Assembly (NCBI GenBank): GCA_030040175.1
Contig: JASHUF010000557.1
Span: 1-6,006 of the forward strand
Direction of reading: 5' to 3'
DNA: 6,006 nucleotides
Origin: Acidobacteriaceae bacterium
GTDB lineage: Bacteria > Acidobacteriota > Terriglobia > Terriglobales > Acidobacteriaceae
The translations under genes and the position numbers were made by a program. Positions 1-5,294 of this stretch are shown here, in pieces (position 1 is the stretch's first letter; the number at the start of each line of letters is the position of its first letter). The notes beneath the pieces were generated by a model that was given only the letters and a program-made list of their open reading frames with translations, searched no databases and had not been told where the DNA came from.

Positions 1-93
1 ATTCATTCCTGCCTGTTCAACAATGCGTGGGGGACGAATTACATCATGTGGTACGGAGAAGATGGGAAGGCGCGGTTTGTGGTGCGGGCGTGA
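1..93 (+). CDS. C-terminal end of a DUF5054-like (GH38-associated) protein, partial
   Basis: Frame 1 is open from the window edge to a TGA at 91-93 and gives 30 residues, including LFNNAWGTNYIMWYGEDG followed by a short basic/hydrophobic tail ending FVVRA. The 'NNxWGTNxxxWYxxDxxxRFxxR' ending resembles, from memory, the C-terminus of DUF5054-domain proteins, which are often linked to GH38-like alpha-mannosidase folds. A beta-strand ending of this kind would close a C-terminal beta-sandwich. The gene runs in the same direction as the glycosidase gene 222 bases downstream, so both could belong to one polysaccharide-degradation cluster. Most of the protein, including any catalytic or signal region, lies outside the window. 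The reading frame is well supported by its amino-acid composition; the family assignment is tentative. Confidence 0.6.
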   Translation: MHSCLFNNAWGTNYIMWYGEDGKARFVVRA

Positions 94-189
94 TGCAGGT
101 GCGGCGCGGTTGGGAAGAGGCAGTTCTGTCGCGGGTCCAGAAATCCGGGGCGCCTCAACAGACGGAAATTTCCAACCTTCGACGGCCGC

Positions 190-220
190 GTTTTCCGGGG
201 CCGGTCGCAAACCGGGAAAC
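190..220. repeat. Stem-loop, 9-bp stem
   Basis: GTTTTCCGG (190-198) pairs with CCGGGAAAC (212-220) over 9 bp with one G-U pair, leaving a 13-base loop. No run of T follows on either strand, so it does not look like a simple terminator. It could be an RNA structure or a regulator site. It is visible in the sequence, but its function is unknown. Confidence 0.35.
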
Positions 221-300
221 TCCAGTTGTGCATGGTTGAAAAAAAGGAACAGATCAACCGGACGGGGCGCGGGTTTCAAGTCCGGCCACCACGAGTTGAC

Positions 301-307
301 GAGGAGG
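301..307 (+). promoter_or_regulatory. Ribosome binding site deciding a GTG start
   Basis: GAGGAGG ends 7 bases before GTG at 315, which is ideal spacing. The next in-frame ATG (324) would be 16 bases away, so the GTG is preferred. The GH31 gene in this window uses the same GAGGAGG, 7-base spacer and GTG arrangement. Confidence 0.75.
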
Positions 308-314
308 CTGTTCC

Positions 315-2318
315 GTGAAAACGATGGAAACTTCGCGCCGCACTTTTCTCATGGCCTGCGGGGCCGGACTGGGTGCGTGGAGCTTGACCGATCTATTGGC
401 CCACGGCGAGCTGCCAGGCGCGCATGCCCTTGCTGTCCTGCATTGCGAGCCGGACCCTGAGCGCGCGCTGATTCCGGTGCTGAGCTGGGATACGGAGGGC
501 GGAGGCCGCTGGCGCACCAATCTGCTGAGAAAGGCCGCGGGCGTGAGGCTGCGCGTGCGCTCCGACGGCCAGTGGCGCGAGGGCGTCGATCTTCCCGTGG
601 CGGCCGCTGCCACGCAACGCGGCATTCGCTATCGGCTCAAGGTATCGCCTCAAGCCACCCTGCTGTGGGAGGTTGCGGCCGCGCAGGATCGCCTCAGCAT
701 GAGCTTCAGCGTGGAAGGCCCGGCCTCCTTCGCTCCCGGCGAGATCGAGTTAGCCCTTCCCTTCGACCCCATGGTCACGCCGGAAACGGTTCTGCCCAGC
801 CGCTGGAACGAAGATGGGAGCGTTCAAGCGCCCTTGATTATCAGCGCTCCGGACTTTGGCCAGATGCTGCTGAATGTCGCGCCGGCCGCGGAGATGAAGG
901 GCCGTTTGCAGGGCAGCCGCGACAAGCATACCGTCGATCTGTATTTGGGACTGCCGCGGCTCGACTCCGGCCACGCGTATACGCTCACCCTGACTCCAGT
1001 GTTTCTTCCGCCTCCGCAGGGTCTTCAGGACGAGGGCCTATGGTGGCTGGCGCGGCGCGGCTGGTTCAACGCCTTCCAGCCCAGTGCGCCCTGGGGCGAA
1101 CAGAATCGGGCCTTCAGCGCTCCGGCGGGGATTCTTGCCAACAATGTGATCAGCGACCCGTGCAGCATGTCGCTGGCGTTTTATGCCGATCAGATGATGT
1201 GGACTCCGAGCGTGCAGGGAATCTCAATTGCGGATCTGGTCCGGCGCAGCATCGAGTTTTGGCTCGAGAAGCGCACGCGCAGAAACGGCGAGGTGGTCGG
1301 TTACTGGGATTACGGAAACTTTCTGGACGCCAACGCCGGTCCGGTGATTGCCGCGTGGGATTACGTTGAGGCGACCGGCGACCTCGACTGGTTGGAAAAA
1401 GAGATTGAGCCGCTGGAATTTGTTGCCGATTTTCTCGCCCACCGCGATCAGGATGGCGATGGGCTGGTGGAATGTACCCAGAGCGGCAACTTCAATACGC
1501 TGTTTGAGCCCGACCGGTCCTGCATATGGATGGACGCGGTGAACCACGGCCACAAGGACGCCTACGCCAACGCCCTGGCCTACCGGGCATGGCGGTGCCT
1601 GGCGGAGCTGGAATCGAAGCTGCATCGCGCAGATCAGCACGCGCGGTATGCCGGGCTCGCCGACTCGTTAAAGGCTGGTTATTGGAGGGCGCTCTATAAT
1701 CCTGCGACCGGCTGGGTCGCGGACTGGCGAAGCGAGGACGGAACGCTGCACGACTACGCCAGCCCGTTCGTTAACGGCTTAGCCATTGGGTACGGCCTGG
1801 TGCCGGCCGAAGAGGGCGGGAGGATCGTCGATCGAATCTGGGCCAAGATACGGGCGGCAGGTTTCAATCGCTTCGATCTGGGCATTCCGCCCAACCTTGT
1901 CCCGATTCGCAAGGCCGACTACTTGCGAACTTACTGGCAGCCGGAACCGCCTTCCGCAGCCGGCATGGGCTTCCCTCAGCGTGAGGATGGAAGCGACTCC
2001 TTCCAGCGGTACGAAAACGGGGGAATCACGGGAGCGCAGACGCTTCCCTTCTTGATGGCAAGTTACGTAGTGGGCAGAGACGGGCCGGCCGATCAAGTTC
2101 TGCGGCAGATGCTGGCGCGGCAACAGGGCGGCGGTTTCCAGAACGGCGAACAAAACGCCGCCGGCAAGGGGATCGATTGGACCACATGGGACGGCAAGCC
2201 GTGCGGCTATGAAGGTTATCTGGCCGATGTGTATTCCTTTTTGATGGCCGTGCCGCTGCGTGAGTCCGCAATGCGGCAGCGCTTTTTGCGGCCGCTTACG
2301 GGCGTACCCGCGGCTTAA
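315..2318 (+). CDS. Tat-exported six-hairpin glycosidase-like protein
   Basis: A 667-residue protein that probably hydrolyses glycosidic bonds outside the cytoplasm. Residues 1-30 form a twin-arginine signal: SRRTFLM at 7-13, then a hydrophobic stretch through GAGLGAWSL. Residues of about 45-235 look like an all-beta N-terminal domain, and about 240-650 look like an (alpha/alpha)6 toroid as in six-hairpin glycosidases. Landmarks are LANNVISDP (274-282), GYWDYGNF (329-336), DQDGDGLVE (378-386, an acidic loop that could bind calcium), WMDAVNHGHKDAYANAL (405-421) and RYENGG (565-570). Asp407, Asp415 and Glu567 are plausible active-site acids by analogy with GH63/GH78-type toroids; this is inference. 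GTG is chosen as start because of the GAGGAGG at 301-307. I cannot assign a CAZy family or substrate. The gene lies downstream of the partial gene on the same strand and converges with the GH31 gene. The reading frame is intact, with no sign of damage. Confidence 0.85.
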   Translation: MKTMETSRRTFLMACGAGLGAWSLTDLLAHGELPGAHALAVLHCEPDPERALIPVLSWDTEGGGRWRTNLLRKAAGVRLRVRSDGQWREGVDLPVAAAATQRGIRYRLKVSPQATLLWEVAAAQDRLSMSFSVEGPASFAPGEIELALPFDPMVTPETVLPSRWNEDGSVQAPLIISAPDFGQMLLNVAPAAEMKGRLQGSRDKHTVDLYLGLPRLDSGHAYTLTLTPVFLPPPQGLQDEGLWWLARRGWFNAFQPSAPWGEQNRAFSAPAGILANNVISDPCSMSLAFYADQMMWTPSVQGISIADLVRRSIEFWLEKRTRRNGEVVGYWDYGNFLDANAGPVIAAWDYVEATGDLDWLEKEIEPLEFVADFLAHRDQDGDGLVECTQSGNFNTLFEPDRSCIWMDAVNHGHKDAYANALAYRAWRCLAELESKLHRADQHARYAGLADSLKAGYWRALYNPATGWVADWRSEDGTLHDYASPFVNGLAIGYGLVPAEEGGRIVDRIWAKIRAAGFNRFDLGIPPNLVPIRKADYLRTYWQPEPPSAAGMGFPQREDGSDSFQRYENGGITGAQTLPFLMASYVVGRDGPADQVLRQMLARQQGGGFQNGEQNAAGKGIDWTTWDGKPCGYEGYLADVYSFLMAVPLRESAMRQRFLRPLTGVPAA

Positions 2319-2393
2319 CAATTTTTGGCCGGTGGATGAAGCCGGTTCCTAACACTCCGGCGGGTACGGCAGCTTCCGGCCGATCGCAATCGC
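2319..2393. other. Convergent intergenic junction with nested inverted repeats
   Basis: The 75 bases between the two stop codons contain GGCCGG (2327-2332) matched by CCGGCC (2376-2381), with GCCGG (2341-2345) and CCGGC (2357-2361) nested inside. A GC-rich structure between convergent genes suggests a shared terminator. However, the only T-run on the plus strand (2322-2326) precedes the stems, and none follows them on either strand. A standard intrinsic terminator is therefore not supported, and termination may be Rho-dependent. Confidence 0.3.
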
Positions 2394-4820
2394 TTAACGC
2401 CCAATGATTCTGACGATGCTCGAGTCGGAGCCGGTCCACGCTTCGGGCCCATCGTGAGTCAGGCGGCCGGTCGTATCGCTCCAGTGCAAGCGTGTGATTT
2501 GGGAGTTTCCTTTCTCGTATGCGTAGCTCTGTCCGTCGTCGTTGAAAAGCGTGAATTGACCATCCGCGCCCGGATAGACGAGCACACGCGCAATAGACTG
2601 TGGTTGGTCCGTGCTCAGGATTTCGGATCCGAGCGGAACGATGGACCCAGCGCGGACAAAAAGCGGAATGACATCGATGGGCGCGGCCACATCCACGGTC
2701 TGGCCGCCTTTCAAGCGCTCGTTCGTCCAGTAGTTGTACCAGTCGCTTCCGGCGGGGAGATAGACCGTGCGGCTGGTCGCTCCCTGCTCTGTCACCGGGG
2801 CAACCAGAAACGCGGGACCGAACATATACTCGTCGCCGATATCTGCCACCTTCGGGTCGTGAGGAAAATCTTCGAACAGCGCACGCATATAGGGCGCGCC
2901 CGTCTGGTAGCTGAAGTAACCGAGGGAGTAAATGTAAGGCAGAAGCTCATAGCGCAGACGCAGATACTTCTCCAGGATGGGCTCGGCCTGTTTGCCATAC
3001 GCCCAAACCTCATTGTGCTCCCGCTCTCCGTGGGCCCGCATTATCGGCTGGAAAACTCCCCACTCGAACCAGCGCACAAACAGCTCAGGATAATCCTCGT
3101 AATGGTCGACATTTCCCTGTGCATCTGAAGGGTCAACCAGTGGTGTATGAGCCGCGTGGTAGGTGGAGGGAATCGAAGGTGAGTTGAAGCCCGCGATATC
3201 CGTGTCCCAGTACGGCATACCGGAAGCAGTAAAGTTCAATCCCGCAGGAATGGAACGCTTCAACATATCCCAGGTGGCCATGATATCGCTCGACCAAAAG
3301 ACGGTGCCGTTTCGTTGCGCTCCAAGATATGCCGCGCGGGCGAGAATCATCACCCGCCGGCTGTCTCCGAAATCGCGCCGGAAGCCCTCGTAAACCGAAG
3401 CTGTGTGGAACAAAGGGTAGACGTTGTAGTATCGGGTCCCCGAGCCGACATAGAAAGAGTCCTTGGCCGGATCGGTGTCCGGTTCCGTTTCATCGAGCCA
3501 GATGTAATCAAAACCATACGGCTTCACATAACGATCGCGGATCGACTCCCACCACCACCTGGCGGCGGCAGGGTTGGTGGTGTCGATGTTCGGTCCGATG
3601 GTTTTGGGGTAATAACCGAAGTCCGGAGCGCCGTCGGGGGTATGAATAAGCCAGCCTTTTTGCCGCAGCATGTCGTAATACCGCGTGCCGGGAGCAAAAT
3701 GCGGCCACACGCTCAACAGCGTCCTGATGCCCATCGAATGAAGCTGTTTGTTCATGGCGGCTGGATCGGGCCATCGAGCCGGGTTGAGATCCAACTCACC
3801 TTGTTTCGACATGTTCAGCCAGTCCACCACCAGCACGCCAAGGGGCAGGTTGCGGTCGCGATAACCCTTGGCTACAGCCATGAGCTGGTCCTGCGTGGGA
3901 TAGATTGCCTTGCTCTGGATGTAGCCATATGTGGCCTTGGGCAACATGTGGGTGATGCCGGTAAGCTGGCGATAGCCCTGGTAGATCTCGTCTGTGTTAT
4001 CGCCTGCGATTACAAAAAAGGAAACACGGTCTCCCACCGCGGATGACCAGTCATTCTCCAGGCCGAAACCCAGGTCGATGGTGGTTTTCGAGGGATTGTC
4101 CCAAATCAAACCGTAGCCGCGGCTCGACACCATGAAGGGAACGCAGACCGTCTCTCCACCGACCGCGTAGTAATCGTGCCAGCATTGAATACGATGGTCA
4201 CGGAGGTCGAGGAAACCCTCCTGGTGCTGGCCCAACCCGTAGTAGTGCTCATCGCTGGGCGAGTCGAAAACCGCCGAGACGGTAAAGCCGGGATCGGCCT
4301 TTTGCCCGCTTTCCGCGCTTCCGGAGGACGCCGCCGGAGAGTTGGGCGTCATGGACCAGTTCCGCATGGTCAGAAGCGGTTTGCCGGATGCCGTGGTGAT
4401 CGAGATGGTGTCATCATAGGGTCCATTCCGAGGAGAACCGCTGCCCCAAAACTGCTTACCCAGCGACTCCTGCAACGCGTCGAGCGGCATAGTGTGAGGT
4501 TGCGGCAGATTCTGCGGGGCCACACGGATGACCATTCGCCCCGAGCGGATGACCTCATATCCGCCAGCATCCTGCTCGCGGGTCCAGCCAGTCATCGAGG
4601 GCGTGCCCACGAACCCATAGCCGGGCGCTGCGAGGGCTACAGTCTTCTCCGAGCTTAGAGTGATTCGAACGATATTGGGGGCATACGGCTCCAGCACCAA
4701 AATCCTGCCCGGACGAGTCAGGACAATCTGCGAATCCGCGCCCCAAGCCACTCGGCAAACGAACAAAAGAAAAACCAGCCCGACGGCAACGACACCTCGG
4801 CGAACGAAAATGTTCAACAC
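2394..4820 (-). CDS. Secreted GH31 family glycosidase (alpha-xylosidase or alpha-glucosidase type)
   Basis: An 808-residue retaining alpha-glycosidase that cleaves terminal alpha-xylosyl or alpha-glucosyl units from oligosaccharides. Residues 1-28 are a Sec signal peptide (basic FVRR, hydrophobic VVAVGLVFLLFV, likely cleavage near AWGA). An N-terminal beta-sandwich with YGLGQHQEGFLDLR (194-207) leads into the TIM barrel from about 292. The barrel carries WLDETEPD (441-448; Asp443 the expected nucleophile) and WSSD (509-512; Asp512 the expected acid/base), followed by SGMPYWDTDIAGF (533-545) and RAHGE (595-599). Residues 659-730 form a beta domain, and YPGADGQFTLFNDDG (749-763) marks a C-terminal DUF5110-like domain. 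The WLDxTEPD and YGLGQHQ forms recall secreted Bacteroides-type alpha-xylosidases more than YicI-type enzymes; that is inference. The frame stays open upstream to 4988, but GTG at 4820 is preferred because GAGGAGG lies 7 bases before it and the signal peptide follows directly. A Ser/Ala/Pro-rich insert lies at about 160-178. A LacI-type gene lies upstream on the same strand. Confidence 0.93.
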   Translation of the reverse strand: MLNIFVRRGVVAVGLVFLLFVCRVAWGADSQIVLTRPGRILVLEPYAPNIVRITLSSEKTVALAAPGYGFVGTPSMTGWTREQDAGGYEVIRSGRMVIRVAPQNLPQPHTMPLDALQESLGKQFWGSGSPRNGPYDDTISITTASGKPLLTMRNWSMTPNSPAASSGSAESGQKADPGFTVSAVFDSPSDEHYYGLGQHQEGFLDLRDHRIQCWHDYYAVGGETVCVPFMVSSRGYGLIWDNPSKTTIDLGFGLENDWSSAVGDRVSFFVIAGDNTDEIYQGYRQLTGITHMLPKATYGYIQSKAIYPTQDQLMAVAKGYRDRNLPLGVLVVDWLNMSKQGELDLNPARWPDPAAMNKQLHSMGIRTLLSVWPHFAPGTRYYDMLRQKGWLIHTPDGAPDFGYYPKTIGPNIDTTNPAAARWWWESIRDRYVKPYGFDYIWLDETEPDTDPAKDSFYVGSGTRYYNVYPLFHTASVYEGFRRDFGDSRRVMILARAAYLGAQRNGTVFWSSDIMATWDMLKRSIPAGLNFTASGMPYWDTDIAGFNSPSIPSTYHAAHTPLVDPSDAQGNVDHYEDYPELFVRWFEWGVFQPIMRAHGEREHNEVWAYGKQAEPILEKYLRLRYELLPYIYSLGYFSYQTGAPYMRALFEDFPHDPKVADIGDEYMFGPAFLVAPVTEQGATSRTVYLPAGSDWYNYWTNERLKGGQTVDVAAPIDVIPLFVRAGSIVPLGSEILSTDQPQSIARVLVYPGADGQFTLFNDDGQSYAYEKGNSQITRLHWSDTTGRLTHDGPEAWTGSDSSIVRIIGR

Positions 4821-4827
4821 CCGACTT

Positions 4828-4834
4828 CCTCCTC
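4828..4834 (-). promoter_or_regulatory. Ribosome binding site of the GH31 gene
   Basis: GAGGAGG on the minus strand ends 7 bases before the GTG at 4820-4818. It settles the start at 4820 rather than at the longer open frame beginning at 4988, whose extra 56 residues look like translated leader. Confidence 0.75.
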
Positions 4835-4855
4835 GTACTGGCAACGAGCGATCAG

Positions 4856-4871
4856 CCGCCAGACCTGGCGG
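4856..4871. promoter_or_regulatory. 16-base near-perfect palindrome in the GH31 leader, candidate operator
   Basis: CCGCCAG (4856-4862) and CTGGCGG (4865-4871) are perfect inverted arms around a 2-base centre (AC). The site ends 35 bases upstream of the GH31 start codon and 21 bases before its Shine-Dalgarno site. Size and symmetry suit a LacI-type dimer, and a LacI-family gene is the next gene upstream. It lacks the usual CG centre and GCAA/TTGC-type half sites. As RNA it would form a 6-bp hairpin with a GNCN-type tetraloop-sized gap, so a leader structure is an alternative. No second copy of the arms was seen in the other gaps. Confidence 0.35.
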
Positions 4872-4995
4872 TCGCATCCGTGGCGCGCAGAACTCCCGGC
4901 AAAACCCATCTGCAAACTCGTCGAAGCTGGCTTCATCAAGAAGGTTCTTCGGCTGCCGGCAAAAAGGATGACCCGGCGACCGCGCCAATTCTACG

Positions 4996-5149
4996 GCGGA
5001 TTAGGAAATATTGTGTGCACGCGAGGGCGAGCAGGGTCACCGCTCCCCGATGCTCCCACCCCGCGAACGAAGACCCGTTCACGGGGACCGCGGGAGGGTC
5101 GCGTTGACTTTGGGACATGGCTCCCCGGATACACCCTTTCCTAATCCGC
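4996..5149. mobile_element. 154-base inverted-repeat element, MITE-like candidate
   Basis: GCGGATTAGGAAA (4996-5008) is repeated as its exact reverse complement at 5137-5149. After a 3-base mismatch on each side (5009-5011, 5134-5136), pairing resumes for 5 bp (5012-5016 with 5129-5133, one G-T). The axis is 5072.5, the same as that of the internal 11-bp hairpin at 5059-5086. Immediately outside the arms are TCTACG (4990-4995) and TCTAAG (5150-5155), a 5-of-6 direct repeat that could be an insertion duplication. Terminal inverted repeats, flanking direct repeats, small size and no coding capacity are the marks of a non-autonomous element. No transposase is in the window and the ends match no family I recognise. 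A paired regulator site or long RNA hairpin remains possible. Confidence 0.4.
5059..5086. repeat. Strong GC-rich hairpin at the centre of the inverted-repeat element
   Basis: CCCCGCGAACG (5059-5069) pairs with CGTTCACGGGG (5076-5086) over 11 bp with a single mismatch and a 6-base loop. CTCCC (5053-5057) and GGGAG (5092-5096) can extend it across an internal loop. No T-tract follows on either strand, so it is not an intrinsic terminator. The overlapping palindrome CCCGT-TC-ACGGG (5074-5085) is an alternative fold or binding site. Confidence 0.55.
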
Positions 5150-5294
5150 TCTAAGCTTGCAATCTCAATTTTTTCCTGCCTCTGCTGCCCCTCGCGTGTC
5201 CCCATCCCCATATCTGAAGACCACGCAATCTTCCCCTCCCGCTCCATCACCCTCCGCTCTCCCGCATCAGGGCTCCGCCACAGGCTGGTCGAGG

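Larger units (their letters stand above)
94..314. other. Intergenic gap with small inverted repeats upstream of the Tat glycosidase gene
   Basis: No convincing gene lies in these 221 bases. They contain a perfect 10-base palindrome GGAAATTTCC (164-173), a 9-bp stem (190-198 with 212-220), a GGTTGA/TCAACC pair (234-239 with 254-259) around an A-rich spacer, and a CCGGAC/GTCCGG pair (258-263 with 280-285). None is followed by a T-tract, so no intrinsic terminator for the preceding gene can be called. No good -35/-10 pair was found. The stretch probably carries the promoter and control sites of the next gene, or is a structured spacer in a two-gene transcript. Confidence 0.5.
4821..5294. other. 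474-base non-coding stretch between the LacI-type and GH31 genes
   Basis: No convincing gene is present. Open frames here are Arg/Ser/Pro/Gly-rich and lack sensible starts. The stretch holds, in minus-strand reading order: a purine-rich tract just after the regulator gene (about 5170-5290), the 154-base inverted-repeat element, the 16-base palindrome, and the GH31 ribosome binding site. It must contain the GH31 promoter unless that gene is read through from the regulator gene, but no clear -35/-10 pair stands out. No intrinsic terminator for the regulator gene was found. Confidence 0.6.

Noticed and set aside
315..362. Lipoprotein signal (LMAC) in the Tat glycosidase
   Set aside because: The cysteine comes only four residues into the hydrophobic segment, ahead of most of it, so it is not at a plausible lipobox position; a plain Tat signal fits better.
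23..460. Plus-strand open frame of 145 codons at the left edge
   Set aside because: It overlaps the supported partial gene and the Tat glycosidase gene in another frame and has a Gly/Arg/Ser-rich, non-protein-like composition.
2327..2381. Bidirectional intrinsic terminator between the convergent genes
   Set aside because: The stems are present, but no T-tract follows them on either strand, so only a nested inverted repeat can be claimed.
5104..5133. Plus-strand TTGACT with a GATACA-like hexamer 18 bases downstream, possible promoter
   Set aside because: The -10 match is poor, and no plus-strand gene follows; it would only read antisense into the LacI gene.
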